Shown: positions 1 to 6,066 of the stretch, piece by piece | Layout: each line of letters starts with the position of its first letter | Numbering within the stretch: position 1 is the first letter of the stretch | Source: an uncultured Clostridia bacterium | GTDB lineage: Bacteria > Bacillota > Clostridia > Christensenellales > Borkfalkiaceae | NCBI GenBank assembly: GCA_947589335.1 | Contig: CANPZH010000029.1 | Location: 1 to 13,310, forward strand | DNA length: 13,310 nt | Direction of reading: 5' to 3' | Position numbers and translations under genes: made by a program | The notes under the pieces: model-generated | What the model saw: the letters and a program-made list of their open reading frames with translations, nothing else | Database searches by the model: none | What the model was told of the DNA's origin: nothing

Positions 1-243
1 CCGTACGAGGTGGATTTTGTCATCCAAAGGGAGAACGACGTCATTCCCATCGAGGTGAAGGCGGGGGAGAGCGTTTCGTCGGTCAGCTTGAAAAATTACA
101 GAAAGAAGTATGAGAATGAAACGCCGCTTGCCGTGCGGCTGTCGCTTAAAAACCTTTCTCTGGACGGTAACGTATTGAACGTACCGCTGTTTCTGGCGGA
201 TTGGTTGCGGGAATTGATTGAAATGGCGCGCGGTAACGGTTAG
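1..243 (+). CDS. C-terminal end of a DUF4143-type AAA ATPase (partial, 5' end outside window)
   Basis: The open frame enters from the left edge and runs 80 codons to TAG at 241-243, so only the C-terminus is present. The visible part begins PYEVDFVIQ and continues to IPIEVKAGE, then SLKNYRKKY. This is the usual end of the ATPases with an N-terminal AAA domain and a C-terminal DUF4143 domain. The D of EVDF and the E and K of IEVK are the metal-site residues of the PD-(D/E)xK-like fold of DUF4143. These proteins are common single genes in gut Firmicutes and Bacteroidetes; their cellular role is poorly defined, and some have been proposed to be toxin- or mobile-DNA-related. The ATPase half cannot be checked here. 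The family call is from the motif and tail alone. Confidence 0.75.
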   Translation, partial: PYEVDFVIQRENDVIPIEVKAGESVSSVSLKNYRKKYENETPLAVRLSLKNLSLDGNVLNVPLFLADWLRELIEMARGNG

Positions 244-258
244 AACATTGTTGCACCT

Positions 259-437
259 CATTCATTTTACGTCCAACTCGGTCAGCCACGTCGCGGCAAG
301 GCGACGTTTCAAAGAAACGGCTTTCAGCCGTTTCTTTCCTTTTACGCCTGCCGCTCCTTTTCGCAAAAAATCTTTCTGCGAAATTTTTTTTGCGAGGAGA
401 AAGAACCCATTCATATTACGTTCAACTCGGTCAGCCA
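259..437 (-). repeat. Pair of 30-base direct repeats (259-288 and 408-437)
   Basis: The two copies match at 28 of 30 positions (differences at the 8th and 15th base). Read on the minus strand each copy begins TGGCTGACCGAGTTG and lies directly after a hairpin: after the 288-307 hairpin for one copy and after the 438-475 terminator for the other. The shared position next to hairpins suggests a dispersed intergenic repeat rather than coincidence. No transposase or terminal inverted repeat is seen. Confidence 0.7.
311..344 (+). terminator. Hairpin terminator downstream of the DUF4143 ATPase gene
   Basis: AAAGAAACGGCT (311-322) and AGCCGTTTCTTT (326-337) form a perfect 12-bp stem with a 3-base loop. 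The pyrimidine-rich CCTTTT follows. It lies 68 bases after the stop codon at 243. The T-tract is short and interrupted, so termination may be leaky. Confidence 0.6.
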
Positions 438-475
438 AAAAATGCCCGAAGTGCGCAAGCGCCTCGGGCATTTTT
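437..475. terminator. Intrinsic terminator, probably bidirectional
   Basis: AATGCCCGA (441-449) pairs with TCGGGCATT (464-472). The run of A before it and the run of T after it extend the stem and serve as T-tracts on either strand. The inner GCGC-AA-GCGC can extend the hairpin. It insulates the DUF262 gene from upstream transcription. Confidence 0.7.
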
Positions 476-720
476 GCGTACGCCTATCGGCGCACACACT
501 TAGGCGAGTCGTCAATGAGGATTGGCGCGTTATATTGCGGAAAGAACGTTGAGCCCGCTTCGCGATCGCTATTCCGTCGCAAAAGCGCAACATGGGGTCG
601 GTTTTTACACAGAAAAGCCTTAAAACAAAGTACGGATTGATATTTCGTTTGACGGGTAGACAAAAGTAGAAAATATGTGCGCCCGAGCGATGATAATTAC
701 ATTGAGATGCTATGAAAAAG

Positions 721-749
721 TTGACAAAAATTTTATCGTCCTGTAAAAT
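721..749 (+). promoter_or_regulatory. Sigma-A promoter of the DUF262 gene
   Basis: TTGACA at 721-726 and TAAAAT at 744-749 are separated by 17 bases. The expected transcript start is near 756, about 30 bases before the start codon. The leader is too short for a riboswitch. Confidence 0.8.
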
Positions 750-787
750 TTAACTAATTCCAAATCAATGTTTTACGAGGTCATGGT

Positions 788-2599
788 ATGAACGGAGAAA
801 AATTTACTTTGATGCAATATTCTATCAACGCTATTTTGGGCTTGATAGAAATCAATAATTTTGTAATTCCCGAGATTCAGCGACCTTTTGTTTGGAAGCG
901 CAGCCAAGTCAGGGATTTGATCGATTCACTTTATAACGGCTATCCTACGGGCTATATCATCACATGGCAAAATCCCGATGTCCGCACAAAAGACGGCGGG
1001 ATCGCCAACGGGAAAAAAGTACTTATAGACGGACAACAACGCATTGCCGCGCTGATGGCGGCAATAGCGGGGCTGGAGGTTCTCGACCAGGATTTCAATA
1101 AAGATCGTATCCGGATAGCTTTTAACCCGATCGCTGAGGACGAAACCAAGCGTTTTGCGGTTCAAGATGCATCGCATTTGAAAGACAAACGCTGGATCCC
1201 CGATATATCTGTCGTGTTTTCCGTCGGATTTAAGCAACATGCTTTCGAAAATGAATATATAAAAAATAATCCGTCCGTTGATCCCGAAGAGCTGTCCGAA
1301 ACCATTCTGAAATTGAAGGCGATAGCAAACAGGCAAATCGGCGTTATCGAACTCAATCATAATTTAGATATTGATGAAGTAACCGAAATTTTTATACGGA
1401 TCAACTCAAAGGGTACGGAATTGAGTCAATCCGACTTTGTCATGTCAAAAATGGCGTCCGACACCGCTCATGGCGGCGGATTGATGAGAAAGGCGGTCGA
1501 CTATTTCTGTCATCTCGCGGTAAAACCGGAATTCTATCCGCAAATAGCGCATGATGATGAATTTCAGGCGTCCCCTTATGCCGATAAAATCAAATGGCTT
1601 GCAAACGATTACGACGAAATTTATGATCCCGATTACGGCGACATGCTTCGGGTTTCGTTCATGCACCAATTCCGCCGAGGAAAACTGGCAGATCTTGTCA
1701 GTTTGCTTTCCGGTCGCGATTTCAAAACAAAGGAATTCCGCGACGATATCGTGGAAGATTCCTATGCGAAACTCGGCAGAGGGATCATGAATTTTATTAA
1801 CCAATATAATTTTGCGCAATTTGTAATGGCAATCAAAGGCGCGGGATTTGTGTCGCATAAACTTCTCAATTCTACGATGACATTGGATTTTGCATACACA
1901 TTGTATTTAATTCTTTTACAAGATAAAACGATTCCCAATGCACAGATAAAGCGATATGTTCAAAAGTGGTTCGTTTTGGCAACCTTGACATCGCGTTATA
2001 TTGGTTCTCCCGAAACCACTATGGATCGTGATATGCGCAGTATTGAAGAGAAAGGGTTTTTGAACTTCATGTCGGAAACCGAGGCCTCAAACCTATCGGA
2101 CACTTTTTGGAACATCACGCTTCCGCAGAACCTTGAAACCTCTTCGGTGAACAGCCCTGCTTTTAATGTGTTTTTGGCGGCGCAAATCAACATGAATTGC
2201 AATTCCATGTTGATGAATGGGACAAAGATTTCCGATTTGATAAATATTTCCGGTGACGTTCATCACATCTTTCCTCGTGCTTATCTGAAGAGTAACGGCG
2301 TAGAGTCTAAAACCAAATACAATCAGGTCGCCAATTATATCTATCTTGATACGCAAGTAAATAAGGCGATCAGCGATGACGCTCCTTGCGTATATTTCTC
2401 GAAAGCGATTCATCAGTGCGAGACGGGGCATATCATTTTGGGGAATATCGCCGATATCAATGCGTATAAGAAGAATCTTGAAGAAAACTGTATCCCTGAC
2501 GGAATAGAAAAAATGACAGTTGAAAGCTACGACGATTTCCTTGTAAAAAGACGTGTTCTTATGGCAAAAATGATTGAGCAATATTATAACAAACTCTGA
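788..2599 (+). CDS. DUF262 / HNH-type (DUF1524-like) restriction protein, GmrSD/SspE/BrxU-like
   Basis: This 603-residue protein has the DUF262 signature near its N-terminus: IPEIQRPFVW at 27-36, a spacer ending in GYPTG, and the DGQQR motif at 81-85, a ParB-like nucleotide-handling site. The C-terminal part carries HHIFP at 492-496 with N516 and N525, the H-N-N pattern of DUF1524 HNH nucleases. DUF262 plus DUF1524 in one chain is the layout of GmrSD (type IV restriction of glucosylated DNA), SspE (phosphorothioate-linked defence) and BrxU. The length fits. The start ATG follows ACGAGG with 7 bases between. The gene has its own promoter and terminator and is not an operon partner of the next gene. 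Its codons are much AT-richer than those of the downstream genes, which suggests recent transfer. The substrate (which DNA modification) cannot be told from sequence. Confidence 0.85.
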   Translation: MNGEKFTLMQYSINAILGLIEINNFVIPEIQRPFVWKRSQVRDLIDSLYNGYPTGYIITWQNPDVRTKDGGIANGKKVLIDGQQRIAALMAAIAGLEVLDQDFNKDRIRIAFNPIAEDETKRFAVQDASHLKDKRWIPDISVVFSVGFKQHAFENEYIKNNPSVDPEELSETILKLKAIANRQIGVIELNHNLDIDEVTEIFIRINSKGTELSQSDFVMSKMASDTAHGGGLMRKAVDYFCHLAVKPEFYPQIAHDDEFQASPYADKIKWLANDYDEIYDPDYGDMLRVSFMHQFRRGKLADLVSLLSGRDFKTKEFRDDIVEDSYAKLGRGIMNFINQYNFAQFVMAIKGAGFVSHKLLNSTMTLDFAYTLYLILLQDKTIPNAQIKRYVQKWFVLATLTSRYIGSPETTMDRDMRSIEEKGFLNFMSETEASNLSDTFWNITLPQNLETSSVNSPAFNVFLAAQINMNCNSMLMNGTKISDLINISGDVHHIFPRAYLKSNGVESKTKYNQVANYIYLDTQVNKAISDDAPCVYFSKAIHQCETGHIILGNIADINAYKKNLEENCIPDGIEKMTVESYDDFLVKRRVLMAKMIEQYYNKL

Positions 2600-2698
2600 A
2601 ATTCTTATCGGAGGACGCACGCGCCTTCAAAAAACATTTGGGCATTGGCTAATATTCTCGATCAACCGTATTTTAGCCATGTGGCGGATCAACGCGCG

Positions 2699-2816
2699 GT
2701 CGGAATGAGCCGAACCGGTTTTAAGTTCGGCTCATTTTTTCGTATAAAGTATGGATCGGGCCGCATATCGTTCGTTTTAGGTTTGATTCGGCATACCGAG
2801 TCGGAATGAGTCGAAC
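2699..2816 (+). repeat. Duplicated terminator arm (2699-2715 and 2800-2816)
   Basis: GTCGGAATGAG(C/T)CGAAC occurs twice, 101 bases apart, with one mismatch in 17. The first copy is the left arm of the terminator. The second copy has no matching right arm and so makes no hairpin. Confidence 0.6.
2704..2740 (+). terminator. Strong intrinsic terminator after the DUF262 gene
   Basis: AATGAGCCGAAC (2704-2715) and GTTCGGCTCATT (2725-2736) form a perfect 12-bp stem with a 9-base loop, followed by a T-run to 2740. It ends the DUF262 transcript about 105 bases past its stop. Confidence 0.9.
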
Positions 2817-2909
2817 TGACGCCGCGTCCTTGCCCGCGGGAAGAGGGCGGACGGGGATACCGCGGAACGTGCCAAAAACGCATCCTCGGGGCTGTTTTCG
2901 AAAAAATTC

Positions 2910-2938
2910 TTGACTTTGCCTCCGCAGAATGATATCAT
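2910..2938 (+). promoter_or_regulatory. Sigma-A promoter of the GHKL-nuclease gene
   Basis: TTGACT at 2910-2915, a 17-base spacer, and TATCAT at 2933-2938. Transcription would start near 2945, after the upstream in-frame TTG at 2910. The promoter therefore rules out starts before 2945 and supports ATG 2973. Confidence 0.7.
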
Positions 2939-2972
2939 GATAGCAAATACGACGAGTCGGGACGGAGGGGCA

Positions 2973-4886
2973 ATGGAAGATCTCACGAAAAAAGCAGTCC
3001 GGTTTGAGGAAGGATACTTATACCGCACCAACAAAATCATTGTGTCGAATCCCGACTATGCCTTAACGGAAGCCGTTGCCAATTGCTGGGACGCCGGGGC
3101 GACCGAAGTGAAGATCCATCTTCCGGACGCGGAGGACGACACCATCTCGGTCGAGGACAACGGGACCGGGATGTCCGACGAAGAATTTTACGAACGTTGG
3201 ATGGTGTTGAACTACAACCGTCAGAGGCACCAGGGACTCCGTGTCAGCTTCCCGGACGGGGGAGAGCACGGCGTCCGCTATGCCTACGGGAAAAACGGCG
3301 TCGGCAGACACGGTTGGCTGTGCTTCAACGATCATTACTATCTGTCCACATGGCAGAATGGGGTCAAAAATACCTATCATATCGGGATCGCGTCCGGCGA
3401 CGCACCCTTCAAGATCCTCGAGCACTCGTCGGAGCCGTGTGAAGGTCACGGGACAAAGATCCGGACGCAGGCTGTTTGGAATGTCCCCGATCCGGAGGAG
3501 ATGAAGGAGATCATTTCCTCGCGGTTTTTGTACGATCCCAACTTCAAAGTGACGGTCAACGGCGAAACGATCGAATTGACCGAGCACAAGGGAGTGATCA
3601 AGACCGTCGAGAAGAAGATCAACGGGAGAGCGCTGAAGGTCTATGTGGTCGATTCCACCAAGACCGCAGTCAAATCCCAACAGCACGGGATCGCCTTTTG
3701 GGTGCAGGGGAGACTGGTCGGGCAGCCCTCATGGATCTACGGAGCGACGCAGTTCCTGGACGGGCGCAGCCGGCCGGCAAAGCGGTTCACGATCATCGTC
3801 CTCTCCGATGCGCTTGCGGATCTGGTCACTCCCGATTGGAGCGGATTCCTGCCCATTCCCGATACGCAGATGTTCTTTGCGGAATTCGATCCCTTTATGC
3901 GGGGGATCATCTCGGAGATCTTGGCGGAGCACATCCGGGAGACGCAGGAGTCGATCATCCGTCAGGAGCGCGATCTCCTGTGCGGGCTGGCGCCCTATGA
4001 AAAGCGGGATGTCTCCATGTTCATCGAGCAAGTCACCCGGAAAAATCCGATGATCTCGCAGGATTTCATGTCGGCGGCGATCGGCGCGATCGTCAACATT
4101 CAGAAGTCCCAGAGGGGAGAGCAGCTGCTCGGTAAACTTGCCGCAATGGACGGCAGCGACCTCGACCTTCTCGCGGAGGTATTGAACGATTGGGACGTCA
4201 AGGACATTTTGACGGTTTTGAGGGAGATCGACCGCCGTCTGATCGTGATCGAGGCGATCGACAGGCTGAGAGACGACCCGTCGGCGGATGAACTGCATCA
4301 ATTGCATCCGCTGATCCTCGACTCCCGTTGGCTGTTCGGCGCGGAATACGATTCGCCGATGTACACCGCCAACAGGGCGTTGACGACGGTCATCCGCCAC
4401 CTGTTCCGCGAGAGCGATTACGATGTCCGCGCCGTTAACTTCGCATCGAAGCGGCCCGATATCGTCTGTTTGGCACAGAGCACGATCGGCGCGGTGTGCT
4501 CCGAGAGCCCGGAAGACGGCGCCGAGATCCTGAAGCCGGACCGCATTCTGGTGATCGAACTGAAGCGGGGAGGGGCACAGATCGGATACCGCGAGAAGGC
4601 GCAGGCAGAACAGTATGTGCGGCAGATCAAGAAATCCGCCGTTTTGCACAAAGAATCCACGATCCGCGCCTTTGTGATCGGCGCCGATATCGAAGATATG
4701 GACCCCATATCCAAAAATGAGAGCGGAGAGATCCGCATCGTCACCTTCGCACACCTTGTACAGACGGCGCGGCAGAAGCTCTTCCGTCTGAGGGAGAAGC
4801 TGCAGGGCCGCTACGATGCGATGAACGATAAGTCGATCGTAGAGAGCGCATTGGGCGCCGTACAGCTTTCTATGAAGACGCCGTAA
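2973..4886 (+). CDS. GHKL (Hsp90/MutL/MORC-like) ATPase with C-terminal PD-(D/E)xK nuclease-like domain
   Basis: The start is ATG 2973, preceded by GGAGGGG at 2964-2970; a longer frame begins upstream but lies within the promoter. The 637-residue product has all three GHKL ATP-site boxes near the N-terminus: the N-box E33, N37, D40; the G1 box DNGTGM at 62-67; and the G2 box GKNGVGRHG at 106-114. A further domain to about residue 240 matches the transducer region expected after a GHKL fold. The middle (about 300-470) is helical and unassigned. The C-terminus has RPD (D496), IELK (E529, K531) and QAEQY (544-548), the order of a PD-(D/E)xK nuclease. MutL/MORC-type GHKL proteins joined to nuclease domains are known from restriction-like gene neighbourhoods, so a role in foreign-DNA control is an inference. 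No methylase is visible nearby. It is GC-rich, unlike the DUF262 gene. The ATPase call is firm; the nuclease call is good. Confidence 0.85.
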   Translation: MEDLTKKAVRFEEGYLYRTNKIIVSNPDYALTEAVANCWDAGATEVKIHLPDAEDDTISVEDNGTGMSDEEFYERWMVLNYNRQRHQGLRVSFPDGGEHGVRYAYGKNGVGRHGWLCFNDHYYLSTWQNGVKNTYHIGIASGDAPFKILEHSSEPCEGHGTKIRTQAVWNVPDPEEMKEIISSRFLYDPNFKVTVNGETIELTEHKGVIKTVEKKINGRALKVYVVDSTKTAVKSQQHGIAFWVQGRLVGQPSWIYGATQFLDGRSRPAKRFTIIVLSDALADLVTPDWSGFLPIPDTQMFFAEFDPFMRGIISEILAEHIRETQESIIRQERDLLCGLAPYEKRDVSMFIEQVTRKNPMISQDFMSAAIGAIVNIQKSQRGEQLLGKLAAMDGSDLDLLAEVLNDWDVKDILTVLREIDRRLIVIEAIDRLRDDPSADELHQLHPLILDSRWLFGAEYDSPMYTANRALTTVIRHLFRESDYDVRAVNFASKRPDIVCLAQSTIGAVCSESPEDGAEILKPDRILVIELKRGGAQIGYREKAQAEQYVRQIKKSAVLHKESTIRAFVIGADIEDMDPISKNESGEIRIVTFAHLVQTARQKLFRLREKLQGRYDAMNDKSIVESALGAVQLSMKTP

Positions 4887-4901
4887 CATTGATATTTATG
4901 A

Positions 4902-4936
4902 CAGGCGCGGCGCGGCATAAAGCCGCGCCGCGCCTG
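4902..4936 (+). terminator. 15-bp GC-rich hairpin after the GHKL-nuclease gene
   Basis: CAGGCGCGGCGCGGC (4902-4916) pairs perfectly with GCCGCGCCGCGCCTG (4922-4936) around loop ATAAA. It lies 15 bases after the stop. No T-tract follows directly; a run of eight T lies 45 bases on, at 4981-4988, after a small GCCGC-CAA-GCGGC hairpin. It may act as a transcript-end stabiliser or a Rho-type or weak terminator. Confidence 0.5.
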
Positions 4937-4999
4937 CCACTTCGTCGCATACGCTCCTCGCGCCGCCAAGCGGCCGATGATTTTTTTTGCGGGAAAGAG

Positions 5000-5028
5000 T
5001 TGACAAGTTCCTCCGCTTTCGGTATAAT
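5000..5028 (+). promoter_or_regulatory. Consensus sigma-A promoter of the riboswitch transcript
   Basis: TTGACA (5000-5005), a spacer of exactly 17 bases and TATAAT (5023-5028): both boxes are perfect. Transcription would start near 5035, just before the riboswitch. Confidence 0.95.
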
Positions 5029-5040
5029 CATGATAACGTC

Positions 5041-5130
5041 ACCATAGAGAGATGCGCGAGGGACAGCCCCGATGACCGCACGGCAACCTACCCGAACGGC
5101 AAGGTGCCAAAGGCTGAACGATGGGGAAGC
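5041..5130 (+). promoter_or_regulatory. SAM-I-clan riboswitch (S-box; SAM-I or SAM-I/IV-like variant)
   Basis: The conserved core of SAM-I-clan aptamers is present in order: GAGGGAC (5058-5064), GCCC, GATGA, GGCAACC (5082-5088) and AAGGTGCCAA (5101-5110). P3 can form from ACCT (5086-5089) with AGGT (5102-5105), with CCG/CGG inside. AGCC (5065-5068) can pair with GGCT (5112-5115) as a pseudoknot. P1 is short: CCAT (5042-5045) with ATGG (5121-5124). The classical P4 hairpin seems absent, which fits the SAM-I/IV variant better than canonical SAM-I. The P1 3' strand ATGGG (5121-5125) can also pair with CCCAT (5138-5142) of the terminator, giving an antiterminator. High S-adenosylmethionine should thus switch the transcript off. 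Confidence 0.88.
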
Positions 5131-5136
5131 GTGAAG

Positions 5137-5162
5137 GCCCATTGTTGCAATGGGCTTTTTTT
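5137..5162 (+). terminator. Riboswitch expression-platform terminator
   Basis: GCCCATTG (5137-5144) and CAATGGGC (5148-5155) form a perfect 8-bp stem with loop TTG, followed by seven T. Its left arm overlaps the segment that pairs with the P1 3' strand, the mark of SAM-controlled attenuation. Confidence 0.92.
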
Positions 5163-5194
5163 GTATCTCTTGCGGTGTAAAACAGGAGGTATGT

Positions 5195-5503
5195 ATGGAT
5201 CGTACAACAAACAGGCAGGCGCTTTTGCGCTACAGCGGAAAGGAAGGGGCGGCAAGGCTCATGAGGAGGCTCGATGAAAGCGGCTACCGCAATGTGCGGC
5301 ATCTGACGGCGGGAAACTACACTTTCCCCGTGATCTGCGTCAACGAGAGCGGCGAATACTTCGGCACGGACACGGCCTGCATGGCGGCAGCGGCGTCCCG
5401 CGCGTTGATGAGCGCCGAGCCGATGTCGATGCTGAACACTTCGGTCGCCATGACCGTGAGCCCTCCGAACACGACCCCGATGACCGCCTGCCTGATCCAA
5501 TAG
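5195..5503 (+). pseudogene. SAM-riboswitch-controlled small gene, 3' end lost and fused to antisense sequence
   Basis: ATG 5195 follows AGGAGGT (5184-5190) and lies 33 bases after the riboswitch terminator. The frame gives 102 residues, but only about the first 65 look native: a basic helical start, then a segment NYTFPVICVNESGEYFGTD and ACMAA. From about residue 66 onward the frame is simply the complement of the convergent membrane-protein gene on the other strand. The natural C-terminus is therefore missing, or the gene was short and ended near the join. I do not recognise the family. Control by SAM implies a role tied to methionine, cysteine or SAM supply. Whether the chimeric 102-residue product is made or stable is unknown. 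Confidence 0.55.
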
Positions 5504-5610
5504 GCGAGTTTTCCGAAGGGGGTCTTCTTCTCGAGCAGAGAAAAGACGGCGCATCCGATCACCGGAAGCAGCCCGGCTACGATCAATAAAAATATCTTCA
5601 TTCCCGTCAT
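5317..5610 (-). pseudogene. N-terminal fragment of a 5TM-LYT-type membrane sensor (diguanylate cyclase or histidine kinase family)
   Basis: The minus-strand frame from ATG 5610 (alternative ATG 5601, giving MKIFLLIVAG) encodes 97 residues. It shows a first membrane helix (about 5-25), the polar turn EKKTPFGK, a second helix rich in GVVFGG (about 42-54), and IDIGSALINARDAA at 61-74. The segment resembles the GTEFGV...GA.INVRDAA stretch at the start of 5TM receptors of the LytS/YhcK type, which usually go on with three more helices and a GGDEF or kinase domain. Here all of that is missing: after A74 the frame reads the complement of the convergent gene and stops at 5317. A good promoter lies upstream. 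GGAG (5613-5616) is only 2 bases from ATG 5610 and 11 from ATG 5601, so the start is uncertain. It is almost surely non-functional as a signalling enzyme. Confidence 0.65.
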
Positions 5611-5671
5611 GGCTCCGCCATTCGTCCTTTGTCTGAAAATTTCTTTCGGGGATCGTCCCCTTCCCGAGATG

Positions 5672-5700
5672 ATTATACCAAATCTTCCGCACTTTATCAA
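5672..5700 (-). promoter_or_regulatory. Sigma-A promoter of the truncated membrane-sensor gene
   Basis: On the minus strand TTGATA (5700-5695), a 17-base spacer and TATAAT (5677-5672). The start would be near 5665, about 55 bases before the gene. It is intact although the gene is not, which favours a recent truncation. Confidence 0.75.
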
Positions 5701-5822
5701 GTAAAACGGCGGAATTTTTCCCGCGGGCAAAAGAGGGCGTCTGCACATTTCTGATCGGTTTCGTTTGTTCCCGATCGTTTCGCGGAAAATATGTGGAAAG
5801 TGCGCATTTTTACGATCATAGA

Positions 5823-5851
5823 TTGACAAAGAGCGGCGAATATGATAATAT
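5823..5851 (+). promoter_or_regulatory. Promoter of the carbohydrate-use operon
   Basis: A perfect TTGACA lies at 5823-5828. The -10 box is ambiguous: GATAAT (5844-5849, spacer 15) or TAATAT (5846-5851, spacer 17). Transcription would start near 5858, leaving a leader of about 210 bases before ATG 6067. No clear catabolite-repression operator was found. Confidence 0.65.
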
Positions 5852-5926
5852 ATGTCGTAGACTTTGATAAAATTCATCGTAAAGCGTGATAAATAAACGA
5901 AAATGACGGAGGTTCGCACGCGTGGA

Positions 5927-6040
5927 CCCCTGCCGGCGGGAGGCCGGCGAGGGGCTTTTCCATGCAAAGCCCCTCCTGTTGCGCCCTTGGCGCAACAAAA
6001 AACATTATCCGGAAGGGCGATCGCCGCTCCCTCGGGGCGG
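5927..6040 (+). other. Densely structured leader of the carbohydrate operon (four hairpins)
   Basis: Hairpin A: GCCGGC (5932-5937) with GCCGGC (5943-5948), extended by CCCC (5927-5930) with GGGG (5951-5954). Hairpin B: GGGGCTTT (5951-5958) with AAAGCCCC (5966-5973). Hairpin C: GTTGCGCC (5978-5985) with GGCGCAAC (5989-5996). Hairpin D: CCGCTCC (6024-6030) with GGGGCGG (6034-6040), one G-U. The GGGG at 5951-5954 is needed by both the extended A and B, so these exclude each other. Only CTTTTCC follows A and an A-run follows C, so classical terminators are not evident. It matches no riboswitch class I know. Confidence 0.5.
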
Positions 6041-6066
6041 AGACAATAAAACGTTGGAGGAACAGC

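Larger units (their letters stand above)
244..787. other. 544-base intergenic region with hairpins and a duplicated 30-mer, no supported gene
   Basis: The left part (259-475) is filled with structure: two copies of a 30-base repeat, a 7-bp hairpin (288-294 with 301-307), a 12-bp hairpin (311-337), a complementary A-run/T-run pair around 362-395, and a terminator hairpin (438-475). Short open frames on both strands run through these hairpins. None has a ribosome binding site or a believable protein sequence, so I call none. From 480 to about 700 I see nothing recognisable. The promoter of the next gene begins at 721. Confidence 0.6.
2600..2909. other. Intergenic region with terminator and a possible degraded coding remnant
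   Basis: Directly after the DUF262 stop, one frame reads LSEDARAFKKHLGIG and ends at a stop near 2649. A shifted frame then reads LANILDQPYFSHVADQRAVG up to the terminator. Both pieces look protein-like but are in different frames with no start site, so at most this is the scar of a lost gene. The terminator at 2704-2740 follows. From 2741 to 2909 I see only a second copy of one terminator arm (2800-2816) and a weak GC-rich hairpin around 2824-2855. Confidence 0.3.

Noticed and set aside
259..437. The 30-base repeats as a CRISPR array
   Set aside because: Only two imperfect copies, with a spacer of about 120 bases that itself holds hairpins. No cas genes.
218..640. 140-residue + strand frame and two minus-strand frames in the first intergenic region
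   Set aside because: They pass through hairpins and repeats, lack ribosome binding sites and show no protein character.
788..4886. A single two-gene DUF262 plus GHKL operon
   Set aside because: A strong terminator (2704-2740), a 373-base gap and a separate promoter (2910-2938) lie between the genes.
3729..4889. 386-residue minus-strand open frame opposite the GHKL-nuclease gene
   Set aside because: The + strand gene has clear motifs, promoter and ribosome binding site; this frame has none.
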